DNA of 33,555 nucleotides, from NCBI GenBank assembly GCA_943332855.1, contig CALQRA010000025.1, positions 1 through 33,555 on the forward strand, read 5' to 3'. Below the pieces are notes generated by a model, which was not told the DNA's origin, did not search any database, and saw only the letters and a program-made list of their open reading frames with translations. How positions within the stretch are numbered: position 1 is the first letter of the stretch; the number at the start of each line of letters is the position of its first letter. Below are positions 7,405 to 15,380 of the stretch, one piece after another. The position numbers and the translations under genes were made by a program. This DNA comes from Candidatus Kuenenia stuttgartensis (GTDB lineage: Bacteria; Planctomycetota; Planctomycetia; Pirellulales; UBA1268).

Positions 7405-8343
7405 ATGCGACTGGTGGTGATCGGTTCCCCGGGGGCCTGGCATGTCGGGCGGATCCGCGCGGTGGCGGAGTCGCGCGGCCACGCTGTCTCGGTGGTGGAA
7501 TGGCGTCAGCTCGGTGCCTTCGTCGCGCCGGCTGGGGCGGAAGCGGAGCGGGCGACGTCGCTCCCCGAGCCATGCCGGACGGACATCTTCCTCCCCGACA
7601 CGATCGACGCCGCCGACGCCGTCATCGTCCGCGGGATGCCGGCCGGCCGGCTCGAGGAGGTGATTCTGCGGATGGACCTCCTCGGCCGGCTCGCCGAGCG
7701 CGGCACGCCGGTGATCAACAGCCCCCGGGCCCTCGAGACGGCGATCGATAAATACCTCTCCCTGGCCCGGCTCGCGGCGGCCGGGATCCGGGTCCCGCGG
7801 ACGATCGTGGCCCAGGACCCAGATGGCATCCGCCGCGCCTGGGAGACTCTCGGCGGCGACGCCGTCGTGAAGCCGCTGTTCGGGTCGTGCGGACGGGGGA
7901 TCGAACGGATCGACTCCGAGGCGCTGCTCCGCCCGCTCTTGGCAGCCGCCGCCGAGGCCCCGGAAGGGGCGGCCACCTACCTCCAGGAATTCATTCCGCA
8001 CGCCGGCTGGGACGCGCGGATCCTGCTGGTCGGGGAGGAGGTGTTCTCGATCCGGCGCCGGTCGGCGACCGACTGGCGGACGAACCTCGCGCGGGGGGGG
8101 ATCGGAGAGCCCTTCGAGCCCCCCCAGGGCTGGGTCGATCTCGCCCGCCGGACCTCGGCCCTTCTGGGGGTGGAGGTGGCTGGGGTCGATCTCGTTCCGG
8201 ACGCCGACGGGGATCCCCTCGTGCTCGAGGTGAACGCCGTCCCGGGATGGCGGGGACTCGCCTCGGTCACCGGCCTCGACCCAACCCCGGCCGTCGTCCG
8301 GTGGGCCGAGCGCAGGGCCCTTCGCCATGCCCCGCCAGCCTGA
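7405..8343 (+). CDS. RimK-family ATP-grasp ligase, MptN/Orf9-like (probable H4MPT glutamate ligase)
   Basis: ATP-grasp enzymes of the RimK group ligate glutamate to an acceptor carboxylate using ATP. Visible motifs are the lysine-glycine ATP-binding loop VVKPLFGSCGRGI, the central YLQEFIPHAGWDARILLVG strand, DWRTNLARGG, and the metal-binding end GVDLVPDADGDPLVLEVNAVPGW. The closest functional relatives in this context are the archaeal MptN ligase, which adds glutamate to H4MPT to make tetrahydrosarcinapterin, and orf9 of methylotroph C1 clusters. The gene follows mch by 16 bases. Assignment to cofactor maturation comes from family plus context; ribosomal protein S6 glutamylation (true RimK) is less likely. 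Length is 312 residues. A hairpin at the stop codon probably ends the transcript. Confidence 0.87.
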   Translation: MRLVVIGSPGAWHVGRIRAVAESRGHAVSVVEWRQLGAFVAPAGAEAERATSLPEPCRTDIFLPDTIDAADAVIVRGMPAGRLEEVILRMDLLGRLAERGTPVINSPRALETAIDKYLSLARLAAAGIRVPRTIVAQDPDGIRRAWETLGGDAVVKPLFGSCGRGIERIDSEALLRPLLAAAAEAPEGAATYLQEFIPHAGWDARILLVGEEVFSIRRRSATDWRTNLARGGIGEPFEPPQGWVDLARRTSALLGVEVAGVDLVPDADGDPLVLEVNAVPGWRGLASVTGLDPTPAVVRWAERRALRHAPPA

Positions 8344-8350
8344 AGGCTGG
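8335..8350 (+). terminator. Terminator-like hairpin at the end of the mch operon
   Basis: CCAGCC-TGAA-GGCTGG forms a perfect 6-bp stem whose loop contains the ligase stop codon. A T4 run follows about 11 bases later, so termination strength is uncertain. The remaining spacer to 8615 shows no clear gene or promoter. Confidence 0.4.
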
Positions 8351-8615
8351 ACTTGAGCCCCTTTTCCTCGGCCTCACAACCCGGACAGTTGGGAAATGCG
8401 ACTCCGGCGAGCTGCCTCTTTTTGTGGCACCCCACCCACTGCCTCTCCGATGTGCAGTGCTGCGCAGAAATGTCTCGACCTCGGCTCATTTGACGCAAGT
8501 CGTTTCCCTGCTGTCACTTGCTGCTGCGACTTGACCGCAGCGCCAGCATGACGTCACCGGTTGGCCCACGGAGGGCCCTGCCGGCCCGTCCGCGCGTTCC
8601 GCAGGGTCACCAAAC

Positions 8616-9071
8616 ATGGCGAGCAGGTCCGAAGCCCAGTCCACCGTCCCAGAGTCGATCGATCCCCAGGCGACCTCCGTTCTCCAGGTTGCTGAGCGGC
8701 TTCACGCCATGGGGCCAGACTGGGTCGTCTTCTTCCGCGAGGTGCTGGGGGTCGAGGGGATCGTGCGCCGCTCCTTCCCCAGCGCCACGGCTCTCTCCCA
8801 CTTCGAGTGCTCACCGCACTACGCCCGGATCCGGGAGATGCTCGACGACCTCCGCAACCGGCAACGCGAGCGCCCCGCCAGCCGGGAGGCCCAGCGGGTG
8901 GTGACGGTGCGGATGCCCCGCTCCCTCCATGAATCGCTCAAGGCGGAGGCGGACGACATGCGCGTCAGCATCAACACCCTCTGCATCTCCAAACTGCTCA
9001 AGATCCTCGACGAGGACGATCGGAAGGACCTGGCGCCCGACCGGAGCGCCTCGGAGGAGATGGCCGGATGA
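8616..9071 (+). CDS. Hypothetical protein with C-terminal HicB-like ribbon-helix-helix domain
   Basis: I do not recognise the full protein. The C-terminal part (about residues 93-135) reads VVTVRMPRSLHESLKAEADD followed by a VSINTLCISKLLKIL segment. This matches the strand-helix-helix DNA-binding module of HicB/Arc/CopG-type proteins, including the polar strand, 'SLH..LK.EA' helix and 'S.N.L' turn. The N-terminal 90 residues are predicted helical and carry a WVVFFREVLGVEGIVRR segment without a known domain. No HicA-like toxin or other small partner lies next to it, so it is more likely a stand-alone DNA-binding protein than half of a toxin-antitoxin pair. The RNase P RNA gene converges on its 3' end, about 32 bases away. 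Confidence 0.7.
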   Translation: MASRSEAQSTVPESIDPQATSVLQVAERLHAMGPDWVVFFREVLGVEGIVRRSFPSATALSHFECSPHYARIREMLDDLRNRQRERPASREAQRVVTVRMPRSLHESLKAEADDMRVSINTLCISKLLKILDEDDRKDLAPDRSASEEMAG

Positions 9072-9103
9072 TGGCCGGCCAGCGGGGAACGGGGCCGGGG
9101 AGA

Positions 9104-9542
9104 GGAACGGGGCGGACCTGTAAGCCGGGTTTTGTTCCGCACCGCCGGAGGCGGCACGGTGATGACCATTTCTCTAGGACGCCGGTTACCCGGCGCCTCT
9201 GGCAGCCGACCCGGGGGTGGGACGGAACGGGCCGTTCCGTGGCGACCTTGCGGCCGACTCCCCCCTGCTTGGCCTTGCTCCCGATGGGGTTTACCGAGCC
9301 GGACCGGTCACCCGGTCCGCTGGTGAGCTCTTACCTCACCGTTTCACCCTTACCGACGGGTTTCCCCGCCGGCGGTCTGTTTTCTGTGGCACTTTCCCTG
9401 ACCTCGCGGCCGGTGGGCGTTACCCACCATCGCACCCTGTGGAGCCCGGACTTTCCTCCCGTCGGGGCGTTCCCACGCGGCAACCCTTCCGAGCGCCACG
9501 TAGACTCTCCCGACCGGCGGCCATCCGTTCCGCCCCGTTCCC
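9104..9542 (-). ncRNA. rnpB: RNase P RNA, bacterial class A
   Basis: The catalytic RNA of RNase P, which matures tRNA 5' ends. On the minus strand the conserved 5' core is present: GAGGAAAGTCCGGGCTCC, followed by CACAGGGTGCGATGGT and a GGGTAACGCCC hairpin. The central CACAGAAAACAGACCGCC core lies near 9370-9390, and the near-universal 3' segment AAACCCGGCTTACAGG ends at about 9119. The termini pair as helix P1: GGAACGGGGCGG at the 5' end against CCGCCCCGTTCC at 9104-9115. Ends are set from P1 and could shift by several bases. The size of about 440 nt fits class A RNAs with long peripheral helices. The RNA crosses several long but spurious open frames. Its protein partner rnpA is at the left edge of the window. 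Confidence 0.96.
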
Positions 9543-9593
9543 TCTCCCGGGACCCGTTCCCCAACCATACCACCCCGGAGGGACGAAGACTTT

Positions 9594-9622
9594 TTGACCA
9601 TCCGTCCGGAAGGGCGTAGATT
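9594..9622 (+). promoter_or_regulatory. Promoter candidate for the FHA-rsgA-hflX operon
   Basis: TTGACC (9594-9599) and TAGATT (9617-9622) are exactly 17 bases apart, about 60 bases before the FHA gene ATG. It lies back to back with the upstream side of rnpB. Confidence 0.55.
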
Positions 9623-9684
9623 TTGGAGTCGTCTGCCCGTCCTGCGGCGCGAACCACCGCCGAAGAAGGAACGTATCCAGACCC

Positions 9685-10149
9685 ATGTACGGCGAACTGA
9701 TCCCTCAAGGGGGCGGAGATCCGATTCCGTTGTTCAAGCCGGTCCTCGTTGTGGGGCGGCGGGAAAGCGCGGACATCGTCCTCCGTTTCCCGAACGTGTC
9801 CGGGTCCCATTGCGAGCTGACGCTCGTCGATGGCTATTGGTTCATCAAAGATCTCGCCAGCAGCAACGGCACGAAGGTCAACGGGGTGCGCGTCAGCGAG
9901 AAGCGGCTCGATCCGGGCGACAAGCTCACCGTGGCCCGCCATCACTTCGAAATCACCTACGAGCCCTCGAAGAATGGCGCCGTGGCGGCGCCGGCTGACA
10001 GTGTCCCGGTGAATCTCTGGGGGAAGAGCCTCCTGGAGAGCGCGGGGCTCGAATCGCGCCGCAGCGCACCCACCTTCTCCTCGGCCCCTGGGCCCGCCGG
10101 CCGTCGCCCTGACCCGCCCGCCGCGGGGAAGCGTGGGGATCGCCCCTGA
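9685..10149 (+). CDS. FHA-domain protein
   Basis: The protein is a forkhead-associated domain (about residues 18-93) with a disordered proline/arginine-rich tail (about 95-154). Conserved FHA residues are visible: the VVGRRESADIVL strand with Gly-Arg, the VSGSHCEL Ser-His pair, and the DLASSNGTKVNG loop with Asn-Gly. FHA domains bind phosphothreonine, so the protein is expected to read Ser/Thr-kinase signalling, which is abundant in Planctomycetes. No kinase or secretion gene is adjacent. It is the first gene of a probable operon, with the rsgA ATG only 8 bases after its stop. That hints at a link between phospho-signalling and ribosome maturation, which is inference only. There is no signal peptide or membrane segment. 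Confidence 0.88.
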   Translation: MYGELIPQGGGDPIPLFKPVLVVGRRESADIVLRFPNVSGSHCELTLVDGYWFIKDLASSNGTKVNGVRVSEKRLDPGDKLTVARHHFEITYEPSKNGAVAAPADSVPVNLWGKSLLESAGLESRRSAPTFSSAPGPAGRRPDPPAAGKRGDRP

Positions 10150-10157
10150 TCGGCTGC

Positions 10158-11321
10158 ATGGCGAAACCCCGCAAGATACGGATCGACTTCCGCAAGAATC
10201 GCTCCGTCCGGCGGCGCGATGGCAACCTGACGCGATCGCTCGGTGACGATCCCGACGGCCTCGCCGACATGGCGACCTCCGAGCGCCTCTCCGGCAAGGG
10301 GGATCTGACGCGCAAGCGGACGGTCATCGAGCCGGGCACCGACGTCGCCATCGACAGCTGGCGCGGGCAGGTGCTCCATGTCCACGGGCTGGAGAGCTTC
10401 GTCCGCCGGGACGACGGGCATGTCGTCCGCTGCACCACCCGTCGTGTCCTGCGGACGATGGCGATCGACCAGCGGCATCCAGTGGTCGCCGGCGACCGGG
10501 TCACGGTGCGCCAGGTGGCGGTCACCGATCTCTCCGCCCACGCGCTCCCGACGACAGCCCCCGACGGCATCCGGCAGGACGCGACGATCCATTCCGTCGA
10601 TCCGCGGCGCAACGAACTGGCGCGGAACAGCCGCGGACGCCGTCACGTCATCGTCGCCAATGTCGATCAGGTGGTGATCGTCGGCAGCGCCGCCCAGCCG
10701 CACCTCAAGCCGGGGCTCATCGACCGGATGCTCGTCGCCGCGGAGTGCGCCGGCATCCGCCCCTTGATCTGCCTCAACAAGGCCGATCTCGTCCCCACGG
10801 CGAGCCTCGTTCCGCTCGCGGGCGTTTACGCACGGATGGGATACCGGGTCGTGCTCTGCTCGATCGTCACCGGAATGGGGCTCGAGCGGCTCCGCGCCGA
10901 GCTCCGCGGCGTCGTCAGTGCCGTCGTCGGCCAGAGCGGCGTCGGCAAGTCGTCGCTGCTCAATCGTCTCGAGCCCGATCTCGCCCTCCCTGTCTCGGAG
11001 GTGAGCCGCGACAACGACAAGGGGCGCCACACGACGACGACGGCGCGGCTCATCCCCCACCGGCTCGGCGGGGCGTTCGTCGACACCCCGGGCGTTCGGC
11101 AGTTCCAACTGTGGGACATCGTGCCAGCCGAGGTGCCGGCGGCCTTCCGCGATCTGCGCCCCCTGGCCAATCTCTGCCGCTTTCCCGACTGCACCCACAG
11201 CCATGAAGCCAACTGCGCGGTGAAAGACGGGGTCGCCGATGGCCTCCTCGACACGCGCCGCTGGGAGAGCTGTTGCTACCTGGCCACCAACCTGGGCGAA
11301 GACCCCGAGGATGACGAATGA
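10158..11321 (+). CDS. rsgA: Ribosome small-subunit GTPase RsgA
   Basis: RsgA is a circularly permuted GTPase that checks late maturation of the 30S subunit. The permuted order is visible: the G4 motif NKAD precedes G1 GQSGVGKSS (residues 258-266), then a DNDKGRHTTTTA G2 region and DTPG (G3). The C-terminal zinc module is C340-x4-C345-x-H347-x5-C353. An OB-fold lies before the GTPase domain (about 60-140). The N-terminus has a basic extension (RKIRIDFRKNRSVRRR) similar in character to that of E. coli RsgA. Length is 387 residues. The stop overlaps the hflX start as ATGA, so the two GTPases are translationally coupled. The start ATG at 10158 follows the FHA gene by 8 bases. Confidence 0.95.
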   Translation: MAKPRKIRIDFRKNRSVRRRDGNLTRSLGDDPDGLADMATSERLSGKGDLTRKRTVIEPGTDVAIDSWRGQVLHVHGLESFVRRDDGHVVRCTTRRVLRTMAIDQRHPVVAGDRVTVRQVAVTDLSAHALPTTAPDGIRQDATIHSVDPRRNELARNSRGRRHVIVANVDQVVIVGSAAQPHLKPGLIDRMLVAAECAGIRPLICLNKADLVPTASLVPLAGVYARMGYRVVLCSIVTGMGLERLRAELRGVVSAVVGQSGVGKSSLLNRLEPDLALPVSEVSRDNDKGRHTTTTARLIPHRLGGAFVDTPGVRQFQLWDIVPAEVPAAFRDLRPLANLCRFPDCTHSHEANCAVKDGVADGLLDTRRWESCCYLATNLGEDPEDDE

Positions 11322-12646
11322 CGACAACGGTCCGCAGCAAGAGTGTGCAGAGTGAACGGGCAGTGGTCGTCGGCGTGCTCCTCCACGCCCCTGTCGACGC
11401 CCACGACCCGCTCGATGAGATCCGTGGCCTGGCGGAATCGGCGGGGGCGGAGGTCGTCGCCGAGATGACGCAGCGGCGTGAGAGCCCCGATCAGACGACC
11501 TACCTCGGCAAGGGGAAGGTGACGGAGCTGGCCGGGCTCGTCGCCCACCACGACGCCGACGTCGTGATCTTCGACAACGACCTCTCGCCGGCCCAGACCC
11601 GCAACCTCGAGGAGGAGTTGAAGACGAAGGTCCTCGACCGCTCCGAGGTGATCCTCGACATCTTCGCCGCGCGGGCCCGCACCTATGAGTCCCGCCTCGC
11701 GGTGGAGCTGGCGCAGCTGGAGTATTCGCTGCCGAGGCTCAAGCAGATGTGGACGCATCTGTCGCGTCTCAAGATGGGGATCGGCATGCGTGGGCCGGGC
11801 GAGAAACAGCTCGAGGTCGATCGCCGGCTCGTCGAGAAGCGGATCCACGATCTCCGCGCCGAAGTCGCCGAGATCCACGGCCGGAAAGAGCGGCAGGTGA
11901 AGGCCCGCCAGGACCACATGACCGTCTCCCTCGTCGGCTACACCAATGCCGGCAAGAGCACGCTGCTGAATCGGCTGACGGGCGCCGACGTCCTGGCAGC
12001 CGACAAGCTCTTCGCCACCCTCGACACGCGCACGCGCCGTTGGAAGCTCGACGGCTGGGGCCCGGTCCTCCTCTCCGACACCGTCGGCTTCATTCGCGAG
12101 CTTCCCCACCGACTGATCGCCAGCTTCCGGGCGACGCTCGAGGAGACTCGCCAGGCCGATCTCCTCCTCCATGTCGCCGACGCCTCGAGCGATCTGGTCG
12201 ACGCACAGATCGCGGCCGTCCGCGGCGTCCTCGCCGACCTCGGCGTCGACGAGAAGGACACGCTCCTGGTCCTCAACAAGGTCGACGCCATCGCCGATCG
12301 GGAGCGCCTCGAAGCCCTCCTCGACCGCTACCCGCACGCCATCCGGATCTCGGCGCGGAGTGGACTGGGGATCGCGGACCTCCTCCGGGCGACGAGCGAT
12401 TGCCTCGGCCGCAACTTCGGTGACGTCGACGTCCGCACCTCCGCCAGCAACGGCCGGCTCCTGGCCTGGCTGTCGGCGCATGGCGAGGTTCTCTCCCGCC
12501 ACTTCGACGACCACTCCGTCACGGTCCACTGCCGGATCCCGGCGGCGATGCTCGGCCGAATCGACCCGACCGAGGCCGAGGTCACGCCGCACGCAGCTCC
12601 CACCGCTGCCACCCCAGATGCGACGTCGACGATCGAATCCTCTTGA
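11318..12646 (+). CDS. hflX: Ribosome-associated GTPase HflX
   Basis: HflX is a GTPase that splits stalled or stressed 70S ribosomes. The N-terminal HflX domain (about residues 15-195) shows the family blocks TYLGKGKVTELAGLV, VIFDNDLSPAQTRNLEE, VLDRSEVILDIFAARARTYE and the glycine-rich MGIGMRGPGEKQLEVDRR. The G domain follows with G1 GYTNAGKSTLLN (from residue 207), the G3 region DTVGFIRELP and the G4 motif NKVD. Length is 442 residues, close to E. coli HflX (426). It shares four bases with the rsgA stop. The C-terminal 100 residues form the usual small alpha/beta domain with an acidic, low-complexity end. hfq, the enterobacterial neighbour of hflX, is not present. Confidence 0.95.
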   Translation: MTTTVRSKSVQSERAVVVGVLLHAPVDAHDPLDEIRGLAESAGAEVVAEMTQRRESPDQTTYLGKGKVTELAGLVAHHDADVVIFDNDLSPAQTRNLEEELKTKVLDRSEVILDIFAARARTYESRLAVELAQLEYSLPRLKQMWTHLSRLKMGIGMRGPGEKQLEVDRRLVEKRIHDLRAEVAEIHGRKERQVKARQDHMTVSLVGYTNAGKSTLLNRLTGADVLAADKLFATLDTRTRRWKLDGWGPVLLSDTVGFIRELPHRLIASFRATLEETRQADLLLHVADASSDLVDAQIAAVRGVLADLGVDEKDTLLVLNKVDAIADRERLEALLDRYPHAIRISARSGLGIADLLRATSDCLGRNFGDVDVRTSASNGRLLAWLSAHGEVLSRHFDDHSVTVHCRIPAAMLGRIDPTEAEVTPHAAPTAATPDATSTIESS

Positions 12647-12669
12647 GCCGTCCATGAACAAGGCCCTCG

Positions 12670-13542
12670 ATGGCCTTCGTCCACGGACTCCCCCGAGGGC
12701 GCCCCCCGCCGATGCCGACTCTGCCCCCCTCCCCTGACGCCCTCCGCTCCCGCCCCGCGATCCTCCGGCCGCGCCGGGCGCTTGCGGGCCTGCGCGTCCT
12801 CCTCACCGGCGGATCGTCGGGCGTGGGGCGAAGCTTGGCGATTGAGCTCGCGCAACGCGGCGCCTCAGTCTTCGCCACCGCCCGCCGCGAGCTCCTCCTC
12901 GCCACGCTCGCCGCCGAGCATCCGATCGCGGTCCTCGCCGGCGATGTCACCGACGATGCCTTCCGCCATCAGCTCGTGGCCGCCGCGGAAAAAATCCTCG
13001 GCGGCCTCGACGTCGTGATCGCCGCGGCGGGGAGCGGCGCGATCGGCCGATTTGCCGAGGCCGACCCGGCGACGCTGCGGCGCGTGATGGAGATCGACTT
13101 CTTCGCCCCGGCGGAGCTCGTCCGGCTCGCGCTGCCGAGCTTGGCCCGCGGGCGCGATCCGGCCGTCGTCCTTGTCGGCTCGATTCTCGGCCTCCACCCC
13201 ATTCCCCTCCATGCCGACTACTGCGCCGCGAAGGCGGCCGTCCATTCCCTCTCCGGCACGCTCCGCGCCGAGCTTGCTCCCGCCGGCATCGACGTGCTGT
13301 TGGCCACGCTCGGGCCGACGGCGTCGGAGTTTTGGGACAGCCTTCTCGCCGGCGACAGGCCCGTCTGGTCGCGCGGCCGGCAGCTCGACGCCGCCACCAC
13401 CGCCCGGGTGATCATCGCCGCGCTCGAGCGCCATCGGGCGACCGTCTACCCCGGCTGGTCGGCCAAGGGCTTCGCCCTCGCCGCCCGCTTCTGCCCGCGC
13501 CTCGTCGACCGGATCATCCGGCGGCGAATGGCGAAGGGGTGA
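12670..13542 (+). CDS. Short-chain dehydrogenase/reductase
   Basis: This classical SDR has a Rossmann fold with the TGGSSGVGRSLA cofactor loop, the GDVTD acidic residue after beta-3, an IAAAGSG motif in place of NNAG, catalytic serine in VGSILG, and the YCAAK Tyr/Lys pair. Substrate is unknown. The C-terminus (RFCPRLVDRIIRRRMAKG) is basic and hydrophobic, as in membrane-associated SDRs that act on lipids. The start is uncertain: an ATG at 12712 would give a 276-residue protein with a shorter proline-rich N-terminus than the 12670 start used here. Neither has a clear ribosome-binding site. It lies 23 bases after hflX in the same direction and may be the last gene of that operon. Nothing links it to the C1 genes except proximity. 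Confidence 0.85.
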   Translation: MAFVHGLPRGRPPPMPTLPPSPDALRSRPAILRPRRALAGLRVLLTGGSSGVGRSLAIELAQRGASVFATARRELLLATLAAEHPIAVLAGDVTDDAFRHQLVAAAEKILGGLDVVIAAAGSGAIGRFAEADPATLRRVMEIDFFAPAELVRLALPSLARGRDPAVVLVGSILGLHPIPLHADYCAAKAAVHSLSGTLRAELAPAGIDVLLATLGPTASEFWDSLLAGDRPVWSRGRQLDAATTARVIIAALERHRATVYPGWSAKGFALAARFCPRLVDRIIRRRMAKG

Positions 13543-13569
13543 ATGCCGCGGCAGCCGCCGGACACCGGC

Positions 13570-14472
13570 TCACGCCCCCTTCGCCCGCTCCAGTTCCATG
13601 CCGATGGCGAGGAGTTGCTCGGCGTCGAGGAGGGTGTCGTTGGCGGTAAACAGGCGGCGGATCGCCTCCTTGTGGATCTTCATCTTCGTTCCGCCGACGC
13701 CGAGGGCGCCGTAGACGACCCGGCCGCCATCATCACGGGCCTTGTCGCCGGCCGCGATCCCAGCGATTCCCGCGGGCGGCACGGCGTTGAGATCGATGAG
13801 CACGCGTGCCCCGGTCGCCGCGGCCCTGCCCAGCACGTCGAGGAGCGTGATGCCGGCGGCCCCGCAGGCGACGACGAGCTGCGCTGTGGCAATCGCCGCG
13901 GCGAGCTCTGGCTCGGTGCCAGGAGCCCCTCGGGCCTCGACCGGACGAAGCGTCGCCCCGGGCACCTCAGCCCGGACGCGCTCGCACATCGCGCCCGCCC
14001 GATCGATGGAGCGTGACACGAGCGTGACGGCGACGCCAAGGCCAGCCAGGAGCCGTGCCACCCGCTGCCCGACAGGACCGGTGCCGCCGAGGACCACCGC
14101 CGAGAGGCCCGCACCTGGACGGTCAAGGGGGAGATGACGGGCCGCGGCGACAACCGCGGCTGCCGCGGTCGTGTTGGCACCTGATGGGTCGAGAAGGACG
14201 CCGACGCGCACGGGGCCGAAGAACGTCTTTTTGATCTTCGCGAACACCCCTTCCGCCGCCGCCACATCGCTGCCGCCGACGAAAATCGCCGTCGAGGCAA
14301 GATCCGCGCCGCCGCGTGTGAACATCGCGCCATGGACGAGCGGCACGACCGTGTCGACCGTTACGCCACCATGGCGGAGGAGGACGTCAGCCCCGGCATC
14401 GACCGCGACGACGGCGTCGAACGTGCTGGCTTGAGGATCGGTGTCGAGTTGGAGGAGGATCCGGGCGGGCAT
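13570..14472 (-). CDS. mtdC: NAD(P)-dependent methylene-tetrahydromethanopterin dehydrogenase (MtdB/MtdC type)
   Basis: The enzyme oxidises methylene-H4MPT to methenyl-H4MPT with NAD(P)+, between Fae and Mch. Visible features are the N-terminal ARILLQLDTDPQASTFDAVVAVDAG segment, the substrate-domain GGSDVAAAEGVFAKIKKTFFGP block, and a Rossmann motif LGGTGPVGQRVARLL with DLNAVPP further on. The ATG at 14472 is chosen because AAGGAG lies 9 bases upstream and the alignable N-terminus begins there. The longer frame runs into the spacer. Length is 300 residues. Planctomycete enzymes of this family have been described as MtdC, with MtdB as the proteobacterial relative. I cannot separate the two with certainty by eye, so the symbol is tentative. 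fae lies upstream on the same strand, but a strong hairpin separates the two genes. Confidence 0.9.
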   Translation of the reverse strand: MPARILLQLDTDPQASTFDAVVAVDAGADVLLRHGGVTVDTVVPLVHGAMFTRGGADLASTAIFVGGSDVAAAEGVFAKIKKTFFGPVRVGVLLDPSGANTTAAAAVVAAARHLPLDRPGAGLSAVVLGGTGPVGQRVARLLAGLGVAVTLVSRSIDRAGAMCERVRAEVPGATLRPVEARGAPGTEPELAAAIATAQLVVACGAAGITLLDVLGRAAATGARVLIDLNAVPPAGIAGIAAGDKARDDGGRVVYGALGVGGTKMKIHKEAIRRLFTANDTLLDAEQLLAIGMELERAKGA

Positions 14473-14486
14473 GGCGAGCCACTCCT

Positions 14487-14522
14487 TTGGGAAGCCAATC
14501 GAGCTTGGGAAGCCAATCGAGG
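14487..14522. repeat. 18-bp tandem duplication in the leader of the methylene-H4MPT dehydrogenase gene
   Basis: TTGGGAAGCCAATCGAGC at 14487-14504 is followed directly by a copy at 14505-14522 with one mismatch in the last base. It sits just upstream of the Shine-Dalgarno sequence of the dehydrogenase gene on the minus strand. Confidence 0.8.
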
Positions 14523-14590
14523 CAAAAAGCAGGTGCGGAGAGAAGCGAGAAGCGGAAGAGGGAAGAGACGGGCGCAACCAAAACGACGCC

Positions 14591-14620
14591 GCCCGTGGCG
14601 CGGGAGACCGCGCCACGGGC
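14591..14620 (-). terminator. Strong hairpin between fae and the methylene-H4MPT dehydrogenase gene
   Basis: GCCCGTGGCGCGG, a GAGA loop and the exact complement form a 13-bp perfect stem, 29 bases after the fae stop. On the minus strand it is followed by GGCGTCGTTTTGG, a short interrupted T-run. It may terminate most fae transcripts or stabilise the fae mRNA 3' end. Confidence 0.7.
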
Positions 14621-14648
14621 GAACACGTTTTCGAAGACCGGGCCGGGC

Positions 14649-15143
14649 TCAGAAGCCGCGGAACGGATGGACCTCGTCGCGCTTGGCGACCATCTCGGCG
14701 GCCGAGGGCTTGCCGTGCATCGCGTTGGCGATCGCCATCTTCGTGGCGTTGTAGTTGTAGGTGTAGATCTTCTTGTCGTCGGCGGCCTGCCAGTGGATGA
14801 AGACACCGCAGACGATGACGAGGTTTTCGGCATCCCGCTCGGGGATCACGCCGTCGGCCACGCTGTCAGCAACAGCCTTGGCGACCGCAGCCTGGGCGGG
14901 TCCGAACATCTGCACCGCCTGCTTCGCTCCCTTGATCGTGACCTTCGTGATCATGACCGTGGCCGGCTTGACGGCGACATTCGGCGTCAGCACCGCGAGG
15001 AGGTTGGAGTGACCCTCGCTCTGCCGGGCCAGCGCGTTGGCAAAGGCCGCACCTACCGGACCATCCTTGCTGCCGATCAGCAGATCGATGTGGGCGATCT
15101 CGTTGCCCTCACCGTCGAGTGCCTCACCAATAAACATCGACAT
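14649..15143 (-). CDS. fae: Formaldehyde-activating enzyme
   Basis: Fae catalyses condensation of formaldehyde with H4MPT to methylene-H4MPT, the entry and detoxification step of the pathway, in the cytoplasm. The 164-residue protein matches the single-domain Fae family over its whole length. The catalytic histidine is His18 in EIAHIDLLIGSKDGPVG, followed by ANALARQSEGHSNLLAVL, PNVAVKPATVMITKVTIKG and the C-terminal YTYNYNATKMAIANAMHGKPS block. The ATG is preceded by GAGGAG at an 8-base distance, a strong ribosome-binding site befitting an abundant enzyme. There is no fusion to a hexulose-phosphate synthase domain as in archaeal Fae-Hps. It is divergent from the Orf7-type gene with a roughly 290-base spacer, and a strong hairpin follows its stop. 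Confidence 0.97.
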   Translation of the reverse strand: MSMFIGEALDGEGNEIAHIDLLIGSKDGPVGAAFANALARQSEGHSNLLAVLTPNVAVKPATVMITKVTIKGAKQAVQMFGPAQAAVAKAVADSVADGVIPERDAENLVIVCGVFIHWQAADDKKIYTYNYNATKMAIANAMHGKPSAAEMVAKRDEVHPFRGF

Positions 15144-15166
15144 CTCTATCTCCTCGTGAAGTGAAT

Positions 15167-15189
15167 CCCCTCCCCTGACTGGGGAGGGG
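15167..15189 (-). promoter_or_regulatory. Hairpin in the fae leader
   Basis: CCCCTCCCC-TGACT-GGGGAGGGG forms a perfect 9-bp stem, 24 bases upstream of the fae ATG. It would sit in the 5' untranslated region close to the ribosome-binding site. It could affect mRNA stability or translation. No known riboswitch is recognised. Confidence 0.5.
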
Positions 15190-15380
15190 TGGACCAGATC
15201 CGGCGACTGCGCCCGGCTCCGGTATTTTCAAGTGCGGTCAGCGACGTGCCGGTCGTGCCCCTGAAGCCCGACTCGGATTCCCGGACCACCCGCAGGGACT
15301 CCAGGCACGACCGACCGAGCAGGACACCGACCGCAGGCCCCCCCGACGCCCGCCCCGTTGGCAGGTCTGTTGGGATCGGG

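Noticed and set aside
8435..8455. TGGCAC followed by a TGC as a sigma-54 promoter, given rpoN in the window
   Set aside because: The spacing and the -12 element do not fit the TGGCAC-N5-TTGC pattern.
8478..8540. CAAGTCG ... CGACTTG inverted repeat in the spacer before the HicB-like gene
   Set aside because: Only 7 bp with a loop of nearly 30 bases and no accompanying promoter; too weak to call an operator.
9063..9081. GGCCGG/CCGGCC hairpin near the 3' end of rnpB as a terminator
   Set aside because: No T-run on either strand, and it overlaps the end of the HicB-like coding region.
9068..9619. Overlapping open frames on both strands across 9.1-9.6 kb
   Set aside because: The region is RNase P RNA; the conserved core sequences and P1 pairing explain it fully.
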